From: a virus
IMG/VR virus record: IMGVR_UViG_3300042886_001175
Coordinates: 1-41,711 of that record
Length of the DNA: 41,711 nt
Strand: one strand, 5' to 3'
The translations under genes were made by a program, and so were the position numbers. The first letter of the stretch is position 1. Each line of letters begins with the position of its first letter. The notes beneath the pieces are model-generated. The model was not told where the DNA came from. It made no database searches and saw nothing but the letters and a program-made list of their open reading frames with translations. Positions 25,384 through 33,059 of this stretch are shown one piece after another.

Positions 25384-26421
25384 ATGAGTGAACCAAAGAA
25401 TCAACCAGAACCGGAATCAAACGACGTATCGCAAGCCGAGAGTCCTCTCCTCGACGACACCAAGGCAGCCTTGAACGTTGCCGCCGACCTGTTCCGACCG
25501 TTCGGCATGGAGCCGTCGCCAATCGCTTGGTCGGGAGAAGCTGTGGCCGTGCTTATGGGCGAGTTGTGTGACGAGCGTCACGCCATATTCGTCTATCATC
25601 ATACCCAGCCGCCAGCCGATCTCCGGCGTGCTCTTGAACCATCGCCGGAGGCGCTGGCGCTTGCCAGGGATCTCCGCGCCGCTCCGCACGTGCTGCGTTG
25701 CGTGCTGGGACCGCTGGACGGGCTCGACCTCAATTTAATTGCCTGCCTCCGGGACTACGGCGTCGAGCGGACCCTAACTGCCCTGCTGGGTGCCGCCCAA
25801 TTTAATAATCATGTCGCTAAAAGCAGCGGCTACGCCCGGAGTCTGCGCGGGCGTGTGACGGTGGCGGGTCACTTGTCGCGCCTGGGTGGCCGCCTTTCGC
25901 GGCTGCGCTTGGGAATCATCCGCACCGATATTCAACTCGCGCTCCGCCTGCGGATCGACGACCGGGAACCCGCTTCAGAATTTCGCGGATACAAACCGCG
26001 CCGCCCCGGCCATGAAATCCGATGCTGTCCTGACACCTACGAGCTTCTCCGCCTGTCATCCTTGAATGGCAAGGGCACTTTCGTGAACTGCTCATGTGGA
26101 GAGCCGGAATGCATGGGGTTCCGAGGGGGGGTCACTGTAATACAAGAAGGGCCGTTGACCCTGTGGAGAATCAAGGTGCTGAAAAAAGGTCGCAAGATCT
26201 ACGTTTTCGACCGGGCCGCCCTCCGTAGGGAGATTCTGCGTGGCGTTGGTGCCTTGGTCCGAGCCAAACGCTCTGATCCCAAGAAAATAACGATCCCACA
26301 CTTCGCCTGCTGGTGCCTGGAGGAGAAGTTGGCGGATGCCCGCCGCGATACGCCCGTGGACGAGAACGGTCTAGACAGTCTCAACTACATCTGGATGTTC
26401 GCTCGATCACCCCGGGCGTGA
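25384..26421 (+). CDS. cargo protein with CxCGxxxC zinc-binding-like domain
   Basis: 345 residues, no signal peptide. The first 30 residues are acidic and low complexity. Residues about 30-215 are helical with Leu/Arg-rich segments (SRLGGRLSRLRLGIIRTDI). Residues 230-300 hold the most distinctive part: FVNCSCGEPECMGFRGGVTV followed by LTLWRIKVLKKGRKIYVFDR, a pattern found in uncharacterised bacterial and phage proteins (C-x-C-G-x-x-x-C then a GV strand, W, and an F-D-R segment), possibly metal binding. It is on the opposite strand to the late genes, has its own terminator and is bracketed by direct repeats, so it is independently expressed cargo. Function unknown. Confidence 0.75.
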   Translation: MSEPKNQPEPESNDVSQAESPLLDDTKAALNVAADLFRPFGMEPSPIAWSGEAVAVLMGELCDERHAIFVYHHTQPPADLRRALEPSPEALALARDLRAAPHVLRCVLGPLDGLDLNLIACLRDYGVERTLTALLGAAQFNNHVAKSSGYARSLRGRVTVAGHLSRLGGRLSRLRLGIIRTDIQLALRLRIDDREPASEFRGYKPRRPGHEIRCCPDTYELLRLSSLNGKGTFVNCSCGEPECMGFRGGVTVIQEGPLTLWRIKVLKKGRKIYVFDRAALRREILRGVGALVRAKRSDPKKITIPHFACWCLEEKLADARRDTPVDENGLDSLNYIWMFARSPRA

Positions 26422-26447
26422 GCTGAATGGCCGGTGACAAAAACGAA

Positions 26448-26483
26448 GGCCGCCACGGTTGGGGAATCCGTGGCGGCCCTTTT
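26448..26483 (+). terminator. strong rho-independent terminator
   Basis: GGCCGCCACGG (26448-26458) pairs perfectly with CCGTGGCGGCC (26468-26478) around a 9-nt loop, followed by CTTTTG. It ends transcription of the plus-strand cargo gene 27 bp after its stop. Confidence 0.95.
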
Positions 26484-26508
26484 GCAGCTCTCTCGCGGGC
26501 TGGTCCAA

Positions 26509-26555
26509 AATGACTGCGATAGATTGCAGGTCCTTGGACTTTTGGGGGCTGTCAA
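26509..26555 (-). pseudogene. relic 5' end of a metallophosphoesterase gene
   Basis: In minus sense it reads TTGACAGCCCCC, an altered spacer, then codons for DLQSIAVI, matching DMQSIAVI of the intact gene at 25035; the frame then departs from the family (LDQPARELQ). The start codon is lost. It marks the right border of the DNA carrying the plus-strand cargo gene. Confidence 0.75.
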
Positions 26556-26746
26556 CCTCGTGGCATCTCCACAGCGACTTTTCCGAACGGAACACCAAGA
26601 CGTGGAAAGATCTCCAAGAGATGGCTTAACCCGCTTTGCGGTATTGCCGCCGTTCGGCCAATCGAATGCTTTCCATCAAAAAATCCAAAAATTGTTCTAC
26701 CCACCCCCGCTACTTGTCCCACCCCCTATGCCATAATGTCTGAGTT
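26556..26746. other. non-coding stretch before the small secreted protein
   Basis: No gene seen. The last 60 bp are C-rich with CATAAT (26731-26736) as a possible -10 box for the small plus-strand gene; no good -35 at the right distance. Confidence 0.4.
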
Positions 26747-27088
26747 ATGAACCATAAAACGATGAAAGCCACAACCATCCCACTCGCTCTGGCAGGGCTG
26801 ATCCTGCCTCTCACCGCGCAGGAGACCGAATACGAGAAGTGGAGCCGCATCCGCAAGGAGCTCTGCGACGAGAACTCCCGCCGCTTCCGCGAAGATATGC
26901 GCCACGAGGAGACCATCAAGCAGCAGGAGCGCATCCACCGCGAGTCGGTGATCCAGCGCGAGCGCATCGCTGACGACAACCGCAAGCAGCTGGAGCGCAT
27001 CGAGCGGGTGATCCCGCGCTGCCCGGAATACCGGGTCCGTGATTATTACACGCCCCGCCCGATCTTCCCACTTTCCCCACGACCATGA
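26747..27088 (+). CDS. small secreted coiled-coil protein
   Basis: 113 residues (108 if the ATG at 26762 is used, which places the signal peptide MKATTIPLALAGLILPLTAQ at the very start). After cleavage near TAQE the protein is almost entirely charged and helical: EYEKWSRIRKELCDENSRRF and repeated Q-E-R-I-H/A-type heptads to about residue 85, then a Pro/Arg-rich tail. One Cys lies in the helix and one in the tail. No family recognised. It precedes the convergent LRR gene by 116 bp and may be an independently transcribed periplasmic or surface factor. Confidence 0.65.
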   Translation: MNHKTMKATTIPLALAGLILPLTAQETEYEKWSRIRKELCDENSRRFREDMRHEETIKQQERIHRESVIQRERIADDNRKQLERIERVIPRCPEYRVRDYYTPRPIFPLSPRP

Positions 27089-27204
27089 ACTCCCCCCCAC
27101 CCAAGCTACCCACAACGACGACGACCGACTAGGATTCTGCGAAGTCAAAGCCGAAACCCAAACCAGCGAAAATCGATGCCTTGCTCGCTTCCGCTGACCT
27201 CGCC

Positions 27205-28740
27205 TCACTCTTTGCGGCCAAGAAGAGACGCCGCGTTATTGTTCAGCCCCGTAACACCACGAAGGGAAAGATCTCCCTTATGTCGTGAAAGCGCATCAAG
27301 AGCAGCTTCGCCGAGGCTGGTCAGCCCATCGAGAGAGAGAGTTCCGCGATGTTTCGATAGCGACGCTGCCGCTACATCGCTTAGTCTGGTCAGACCATCG
27401 AGGCAAAGCCCCCCTTGGTATCGAGAAAGCGTCTCAGCAACGGCATCGCTAAGGCTGGTCACGCCATTGAGCGAGAGCGTTGCACAAAGCGAGAAGAGTA
27501 ACTTTAGTTCCGGAGTGCTACAGCTATAACGTGTGAGCGCATCCGCTGCTTTGCCACTCAGGCTGGTGAGGCCATCGAGAGAAATCCCTCCCTGATGTCG
27601 CGCGAGCGCCTCGGCGGCCGCATCGCTCAAGACAGTAAGTCCGTCGAGGGTAAGTGAACCATCATGTTGCGAGAGCGCCTTTGCCGCTGTGGCGGTCAGG
27701 CTGGTCAAGCCGTTGAGATGAAGCCGATCGATGGCTACGCCGCCTTTGTTTGAGAGGGCCTTGGCAGCTGCATCATTCAGAATAGTCAAGCCATTGAGGA
27801 AGAGTACCTTGCGATCTATCGTTAATATACCTACCGCCGCATCGCTCAGGCTGGTCAGGCCGTTGAGCGAAAGACATCCCTTATGTCGCGAAAGCACATC
27901 AACAGCAGCATCACTAAGGCTAGTCAGTCCATTGAGGGAAACCGTTCCAAGATGTTTCGAGAGCGACTCTGCCGTTACATCGCTTAGGCTGGTCAGACCA
28001 TTGAGCAACAGAACTCCTTGATGTCGCGAGAGCGACTCGCTAGCCGCATTACTTATGATTGTTAGTCCGTTAAGATGAAGACGTCCCTTATATCGTGACA
28101 GCGCCTCTGCCGCCGTATCGTTCAGGCTGGTCAGGCCGTTGAGGGAAAGGAACCCCGAATTCCGCGAGGACGTCTCAGCCGCCGCATAGCCCAGACTGGT
28201 CCGACGGCTAAAAGGAAGCCAGCCACGATGTTGTGACAGCGCCTCTGCCGCCCTATCACTCAGGCTGGTCAGGCCATTGAGGGAGAGGCTACCCAAATGC
28301 CGTGAGAGTGCCTCTGTCGCCGCATCACTCAAACTGGTCAAGCCGTTGAGGGAAAGTCGCCATTCATGTCGCGAAAGAGCCTCGGCCGCAGCATCGCTTA
28401 GGTTAGTCAGGCTATTAAGGCAAAGCGCCCGTTTATGTTGCGAGAGAGCCTCTGTGGCCATATCGCTCAGGATGATCAGGCCGTTGAGATTTAGAAACAC
28501 CTCGTGTTTAGACAGGATCACTGCCGCGTCGTCATCGAGGAACTTGGCTTTCGAAAGATCCACCGAATCAGGGTCTTCAAGAAAGCGACGTGCCATTTCC
28601 GCGTCGATGCGATCCAACGCATACGCCTGAATCTCACTCAGCAGGCGGCTCACCAGATCCAAACGCTGGTCCATCCGGCGGATCAGCCCGCCGGTTCCGG
28701 TGGTGATCAGTCCATGATTGATGTCTTCAGGCGGCGTCAT
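27205..28740 (-). CDS. leucine-rich repeat protein (19 repeats of 23 residues)
   Basis: 511 residues. After a ~65-residue helical N-terminus (LIRRMDQRLDLVSRLLSEIQ) come 19 tandem units of about 23 residues with consensus LSLNGLTSLSDAAAEALSRH plus KGx. Units 12 and 15 carry inserts of 4 and 13 residues. Such repeats build a curved solenoid used for protein binding. No signal peptide, no membrane anchor and no catalytic domain, so a cytoplasmic recognition scaffold is likely. It is the last gene of a three-gene operon and overlaps the J-domain gene by 14 bp. The repetitive DNA allows repeat number change by recombination. Confidence 0.9.
   Translation of the reverse strand: MTPPEDINHGLITTGTGGLIRRMDQRLDLVSRLLSEIQAYALDRIDAEMARRFLEDPDSVDLSKAKFLDDDAAVILSKHEVFLNLNGLIILSDMATEALSQHKRALCLNSLTNLSDAAAEALSRHEWRLSLNGLTSLSDAATEALSRHLGSLSLNGLTSLSDRAAEALSQHRGWLPFSRRTSLGYAAAETSSRNSGFLSLNGLTSLNDTAAEALSRYKGRLHLNGLTIISNAASESLSRHQGVLLLNGLTSLSDVTAESLSKHLGTVSLNGLTSLSDAAVDVLSRHKGCLSLNGLTSLSDAAVGILTIDRKVLFLNGLTILNDAAAKALSNKGGVAIDRLHLNGLTSLTATAAKALSQHDGSLTLDGLTVLSDAAAEALARHQGGISLDGLTSLSGKAADALTRYSCSTPELKLLFSLCATLSLNGVTSLSDAVAETLSRYQGGLCLDGLTRLSDVAAASLSKHRGTLSLDGLTSLGEAALDALSRHKGDLSLRGVTGLNNNAASLLGRKE
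27230..28560 (-). repeat. tandem ~69-bp repeats encoding LRR units
   Basis: The DNA repeats with a 69-bp period and cores like GGCTGGTCAGGCCATTGAGG in plus sense. Units differ by many substitutions, so this is an old array rather than a recent expansion. Confidence 0.85.
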
Positions 28741-29731
28741 CTTGCATTTCCTCCAATGTCACGCTGAGGCTTTTGATCTCCTGATCCAACAGCAGGGCCT
28801 GTTTCTCAAACAAGCCGGCCCAGTCAGAGTTCTCTGTCATGGTCTGGTAGGTCGAGGAGCGTTTGATCTCCTGGATGTTGCCTCGGGTCCGTTCCAGAGC
28901 CTCGCGGATGCCTGCAATCCTTGCTTTCAGGCGGTCTTTCGTTCGCTGGTCGCCGTCCCCGGTGTCGCCCGATGCGTCGAACAACCCGGCTCCGGCCCTT
29001 TTCACCAGTTGTCGCACCCGTTCAAGGTCGCCCTCGTCATAGGCTTTGCGCAGTTGCCGGAACATTTCTGCGGCAGCGTCGTGGTGCTCGGCCGGGACCA
29101 CGTCCGGATGACAGAGTTTCGATCCTTTCCGGAACAGGCGTTTGAGTTCCGATTGGTCTGTCTCGGAAAGGTCCCATTTGGTCCGGGCGTCCGTCTCTTT
29201 TTGGGTTTCCTGATCCTGTTGAAACTCCTCGAAGTCGCGGCTGGCCTGATCGTATGCCGGCTGCTTTTCCGGATCGGCCTTGAGCTGCCGCTCCAACAGG
29301 CGCATCCGAAGCTGCAGAAGTCGTGCGAGGCGCTCGCCGAGCGTCTCGTTGTGCGCCGCCTGGAAACGGGAGACGAGGTGTTCGAGTTCGGCTTGTTCGG
29401 TTTCAAGGTCGGCCAAATCCGCCGTCACCCGCTCCAGTTCGGCATCGAGCAATGCGATTTCCGGATCGGTCCAGCGGGCAAGCCGGGTGCCGTCGGAGAG
29501 GAGCTCGTCGATCAGGCTAGCGGCTTCGGCATAACGGTGGTTTTCCAAAGCGCCGAGGATCCTGTTGATTTCCGGTTCTTCGCGGACATTCTCAAGGCGC
29601 GATGACGCGACGGAAACAAGTTCCATGTCGCCAAGATCCAGCAGGGACTTGAGAGCGACAAGGCGGTTGATGAGTTCGGGGGATAGATTCAAAGCTGTTG
29701 GGAGTAGAGCGGGTTGGTGAAGAGAGGTCAA
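28727..29731 (-). CDS. J-domain protein with long coiled coil
   Basis: 334 residues. Residues 90-185 are a long coiled coil (ALLDAELERVTADLADLETE, ERLARLLQLRMRLLERQLKA). Residues about 187-245 form a J-like domain with helix II LKRLFRKGSKLC, the diagnostic HPD at 208-210 and helix III AAAEMFRQLRKAYDEGD. J domains stimulate the ATPase of an Hsp70; no Hsp70 gene is present in the window, so it would use the host's. The C-terminus is a second coiled coil. It overlaps the PcfJ-like gene by ATGA and the LRR gene by 14 bp, so the three products are made together. Confidence 0.88.
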   Translation of the reverse strand: MTSLHQPALLPTALNLSPELINRLVALKSLLDLGDMELVSVASSRLENVREEPEINRILGALENHRYAEAASLIDELLSDGTRLARWTDPEIALLDAELERVTADLADLETEQAELEHLVSRFQAAHNETLGERLARLLQLRMRLLERQLKADPEKQPAYDQASRDFEEFQQDQETQKETDARTKWDLSETDQSELKRLFRKGSKLCHPDVVPAEHHDAAAEMFRQLRKAYDEGDLERVRQLVKRAGAGLFDASGDTGDGDQRTKDRLKARIAGIREALERTRGNIQEIKRSSTYQTMTENSDWAGLFEKQALLLDQEIKSLSVTLEEMQDDAA

Positions 29732-31293
29732 GGGGCCTGCCGATTCCGTTTGGATCGTTCATGTGATGTTTCCCGGGCCAGCCACTGAAGGACATGCGTC
29801 CTCATTTCCTCCGACGGCTGTGCGTTCCGCTCGCCGCGGATGTCGTCGATTTGCCACGCCCCATCGGCGGTGCGGCGGATTCCGGCGACGGCGAATTGGT
29901 TCTGGTGGTCAATCCGGTAGAGTGCGTATTCGCCGCGGATGATGTCATCGAGGAATTTTTCGAGGCCGAGGTTGTGGTTGGCTGATAGAATGGGGAGTTC
30001 CTGCGGAGTGTTGATGTGGCGGATGGTTTCGGTCTCGGGCAGTGGGGCGATCAGGTTGCGGAGAGCATCTTGGACGCCGGGCTCAAAGAGGCGGTGCCAG
30101 TAGATGCGGAACCAGTTGGCGATGCGATGGGATTTGTTGAGTTCCTCCGCGCTGCGGGCTCTGCGGTAGAGTGCCCGGATGCGCCGGCCGATGTGGTCGT
30201 CAGGGAAGAAGTCGAGGGTTTGGTCGGTGCAGCTCAATGCAAAGTCGGGCGTCTTCCGGTCGCGGCAGAGTTGGCGGAAAAGGGACCAGCGCAACGGGAA
30301 TTCCTCGTATTGGCATAGACGGACCATCATTTCATCGATGGCGCAGGTGGTGTCGGAAAGCCGTTTGAGAGTGAGCGGCTTGGCGAAGATCTGGCGGATC
30401 ACTGGCAGGTAGGGGCCGATCACGCGCGGTTTTATGCGCGAGAACAGTCGGACGGCTTGGCGGGTGGGCGGTAGGCCGATGCGCTCCATCCATTCCCGAC
30501 GCGGCAGACGTGCGAGACGAGTCACGGTTTCCTGCCATGAGGCATCGTCGGTGTCGTCCAACTCCGGCAAGAGACCCGGCATGCAGAACAAGGTGGCAAT
30601 GGATTTCGAGGAGATGAACAACTGACGGCACTCCGGGATCTGCCAGTAGTGAAACAGGCGGAGTCGGCAGATTTGTCCGGAGCCGATGAGATTCTCGCTG
30701 AAATCGGGATCGAGTGAGAGTTGCCGCGCCCACTCCAGTCTCTGACGTGCATAGGCCGCCCATTGTCGTTCCTCGCGCCGTTCGAGAAGCATCTGGTTCG
30801 AAGATGGGCGGACGACGGGTCCACCGAGGGGAAAATTCCTGTCGGTGGGGTGACGAGAATTATCGTAACCAAACGCCCACCAACCATCCGCTTCATCGAA
30901 CTCGGGAGGCGTGAGATGACAGGAATCGTAATCGGGAGTGCGTTGCCAGTATAGGGAACGTCGGAGGCGTTTGGAGTGAAAGTCAGTGAAAGACTCGGCG
31001 AGGTATTCTGAAAGCAGGACTTCATTGAGTCTGCGGCGCACTTCGCGGAAATCGACGTCGCGCATCTCGCCTTCCCGGTCGAGATCTGCACGGACAGCGA
31101 CTTCATTTCCACGGAACCGAAGGTCCCAGGTGATCGGTCGCAAGGGCACGCCGGGGGCGGGACGAAGGGTCGCACGCCAGCACAAGTGCCGGTCGCCGAT
31201 GTGCAGGAACTCGGGACGCGGTGGAACGGGAGACGGATCGGGAGCAACGCGTGGGGTGCGCTGGCGAGGTCGTCGGTTATTTGCCCGTTTCAT
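29728..31293 (-). CDS. PcfJ-like protein
   Basis: 521 residues. The first 30 residues are very basic. The middle 350 residues are helical (SRIKPRVIGPYLPVIRQIFA, EELNKSHRIANWFRIYWHRL). The last ~90 residues follow the PcfJ-like pattern: a sensor-like H/N segment (ILSANHNLGLEKFLDDIIRG), strands EYALYRIDHQNQFAVAGIRR, then W-x-I-x-D-I-R-G-E-R-N-A-x-P and a helix. The family name comes from a conjugative plasmid protein of unknown function; no activity is established. First gene of the LRR/J-domain operon, with operator-like inverted repeats about 180 bp upstream. No Shine-Dalgarno and no TTGACA precede the start. The family match is from memory of the motif order and is moderately sure. Confidence 0.65.
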   Translation of the reverse strand: MKRANNRRPRQRTPRVAPDPSPVPPRPEFLHIGDRHLCWRATLRPAPGVPLRPITWDLRFRGNEVAVRADLDREGEMRDVDFREVRRRLNEVLLSEYLAESFTDFHSKRLRRSLYWQRTPDYDSCHLTPPEFDEADGWWAFGYDNSRHPTDRNFPLGGPVVRPSSNQMLLERREERQWAAYARQRLEWARQLSLDPDFSENLIGSGQICRLRLFHYWQIPECRQLFISSKSIATLFCMPGLLPELDDTDDASWQETVTRLARLPRREWMERIGLPPTRQAVRLFSRIKPRVIGPYLPVIRQIFAKPLTLKRLSDTTCAIDEMMVRLCQYEEFPLRWSLFRQLCRDRKTPDFALSCTDQTLDFFPDDHIGRRIRALYRRARSAEELNKSHRIANWFRIYWHRLFEPGVQDALRNLIAPLPETETIRHINTPQELPILSANHNLGLEKFLDDIIRGEYALYRIDHQNQFAVAGIRRTADGAWQIDDIRGERNAQPSEEMRTHVLQWLARETSHERSKRNRQAP

Positions 31294-31590
31294 GGATGTG
31301 TGAGCAGACTGCCGGAAATTTTTAGGATCGGCAAGACGGGAGGCCTGGTCCTGTCGGGTTTTGATTCGATCATTCAGCCATCTCAGATCACTCGGATCGA
31401 GCGAGGATTTTCAGATATCCGTCATAGGCGTAGAGACGGCCGTATCTGCCTCCGGTGATCTGCATGCCAAAAATTCCAAATCTTCCGCGAACTTGGAATT
31501 TGTGAGTCCAGAATTCCAAGTTCCCATTGGCGGCGATGTTTGAAATTTGCGCGACAGATCAAGCCCCGCTTTACCTGCTGTGCAGATTTC
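31294..31590. promoter_or_regulatory. control region of the PcfJ/J/LRR operon
   Basis: No gene is seen. The region holds three AATTCCAA/TTGGAATT boxes and a further inverted repeat, listed separately, and lies between the coat-gene terminator and the first gene of the accessory operon. It is the only place for the operon's promoter; AT-rich GAAAATCCTCGC/AAATTT segments are present but no clear consensus promoter. Confidence 0.5.
31472..31522. promoter_or_regulatory. three operator-like AATTCCAA boxes
   Basis: AATTCCAA at 31472-31479, TTGGAATT at 31493-31500 and AATTCCAA at 31512-31519, with centres 21 and 19 bp apart, i.e. about two helical turns. Boxes 2 and 3 extend to a perfect 11-bp inverted repeat (31490-31500 and 31512-31522). 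Typical of a dimeric repressor's sites. Confidence 0.55.
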
Positions 31591-31594
31591 AAAC
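31538..31594. repeat. inverted repeat next to the coat-gene terminator
   Basis: GTTTGAAAT (31538-31546) and ATTTCAAAC (31586-31594) pair perfectly, with partial extension (GCGACAG / CTGTGC). It overlaps the A/T-rich end of the terminator and may extend it. Confidence 0.55.
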
Positions 31595-31625
31595 AAAACC
31601 ACCCCCTCCGGTTTCCCGGAGAGGG
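31591..31625 (-). terminator. terminator of the head operon
   Basis: In minus sense CCCTCTCCGG and CCGGAGGGGG pair around a GAAA loop with one G-T wobble, followed by TGGTTTTGTTT. It begins 34 bp after the coat protein stop and separates head genes from the accessory operon. Confidence 0.92.
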
Positions 31626-31658
31626 CGTTCCCACGATCCACATCCCCAACAGGATGGC

Positions 31659-32555
31659 TCAGGGTTTGACGATGCGCTTGAGTCCGTCAGTCTTGGCAGC
31701 CGCGAAGCCGTAGAGGCATTCCAGGGTGACGAAGATTTTGTTGGAGCGGGTGTCGGTGAAGCGGAGGTAGCCGAAGGTCATGCCGGTGGTCGGATCGGTG
31801 ACGGCTCCGGCTTGTTGGTAGTCGGCGACCGGTTGGAGGTAGCGCATGGCCACCGCGACGGCGCTGGAGTGGGCCGCAAAGCCCACGAGCTTTTCCGCGT
31901 GATCCGACGGGATGAGCGTCGTTTCGTGGAGGTTGAACCCGGCAATCCGTTTGACCATGCCTTCGGTGACGGCTGGGGCGTTGAGGTTCAGGTTGAAACT
32001 CTTGGCCACCACGTCGTCGGCGAGCATGTTGGTGTAATAGCCGGAATCGAGCACCAACGAACGTGGGTTGGGTGGCATCTTGGCATTGCCGCAAGCTTCG
32101 CGCAGGCTGAGCACCTTCTTGTAATCGAAGGCTGTGGGTGCCAGGGCAACGATGCCGGGAGCACCGAAGTTGGCGGCGGTGATGCAGCTGAAGATGTCCA
32201 CCAGCACGTCTTGGGCGAGTTGCTGGGCGGCAGCTTCCACCAAGGTTTCTAGCACGTTGAGGGACACCTCGGCGGATTCCTTGGCGGTGACATGGACGGT
32301 CTTGTATTTGTGGCGGCTGAGCGTGACTGGCACGACGGTGACCGTGGCATCCGCGTTGGCCGAGTAGTCGCCGGTGAAGTCGCTCGACACACTTGGCGCA
32401 CCAACGAGTGGGACGCGAATGGTGTCGAGTTTCTCAGCGGGCAGTGGGCTGAAGTCGGTGGAGAATGCCGTGACCGGCAGGAGGTTCGACATGAAGGGCA
32501 TGAGCGCACGTTGCGCGACCTTGATGTCTTTGACGTTGGTGAGGGTGTTGGACAT
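31659..32555 (-). CDS. major capsid protein
   Basis: 298 residues. The N-terminus (LMPFMSNLLPVTAFSTDFSP) followed by DTIRVPLVGAPSVSSDFTGD and KYKTVHVTAKESAEVSLNVL resembles P22-type (HK97-fold) coat proteins. A central region gives the usual VLDSGYYTNML and GFNLHETTLIP elements. Position directly behind the protease-scaffold gene and before a strong terminator fits the most highly expressed head gene. It forms the icosahedral shell. Confidence 0.85.
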   Translation of the reverse strand: MSNTLTNVKDIKVAQRALMPFMSNLLPVTAFSTDFSPLPAEKLDTIRVPLVGAPSVSSDFTGDYSANADATVTVVPVTLSRHKYKTVHVTAKESAEVSLNVLETLVEAAAQQLAQDVLVDIFSCITAANFGAPGIVALAPTAFDYKKVLSLREACGNAKMPPNPRSLVLDSGYYTNMLADDVVAKSFNLNLNAPAVTEGMVKRIAGFNLHETTLIPSDHAEKLVGFAAHSSAVAVAMRYLQPVADYQQAGAVTDPTTGMTFGYLRFTDTRSNKIFVTLECLYGFAAAKTDGLKRIVKP

Positions 32556-32564
32556 GGCGAGTTA

Positions 32565-33059
32565 TCAGGCTTGGTGTTTGAGAATGAGGGCTTGTTGTTC
32601 GGGGGTGAGCTTGCGCCAGAAGACGGTTTGCTCGGCGGGATCGGTGATGGCGGCAAAGCGCGAGTGGAGATCGGCGGCCTGGGTGGTGTCACCTGCTGGG
32701 GTGACGCGGGCGGGCATCGTGGTGCCGGTGCTGGCAACGACGCGGGCGACTTCGAGTTGCAGCTTGCGGTCGAAATTCACCTGGGACGCTTCCAGTTCGA
32801 TGACCCGGGATTGCAACGTGACGAGATGCGTGCCTGCGGAATCTCGTTGCGTGATCAGGTTGGCGGATTGGATTTTCGCCTCGTCGCACTCTGCTTTGAG
32901 CGTGTCGATTTCAGCGGCAAGTAGCTCCACTTCACCGCGCAGCGATTCGACGTGAGTCGATGCTTCGTTGAGCAGTTCGGTCTGGGCTTGGTGGTCCCGT
33001 GTGAGGTCATCGACCTGCGTGCGGGCTTCGAGGAGTTGGTCTTCGAGTGCGGTAGTCAT
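32565..33059 (-). CDS. nested scaffold protein from an internal start
   Basis: In-frame ATG at 33059 (MTTALEDQLLEAR) begins exactly at the coiled-coil scaffold part of the protease gene, and TTGACA lies 14 nt before it, the spacing seen at other starts here. The product would be 164 residues, analogous to lambda Nu3 inside C. Start evidence is positional only. Confidence 0.5.
   Translation of the reverse strand: MTTALEDQLLEARTQVDDLTRDHQAQTELLNEASTHVESLRGEVELLAAEIDTLKAECDEAKIQSANLITQRDSAGTHLVTLQSRVIELEASQVNFDRKLQLEVARVVASTGTTMPARVTPAGDTTQAADLHSRFAAITDPAEQTVFWRKLTPEQQALILKHQA

Noticed and set aside
26407-26598. 63-codon minus-strand frame containing DLQSIAVI
   Set aside because: Not a functional gene: it is a relic of a metallophosphoesterase start overlapped by the terminator hairpin.
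27230-28560. regularly spaced repeats resembling an array
   Set aside because: Period is 69 bp with diverged units in one open frame; they encode LRR units, not CRISPR repeats with unique spacers.
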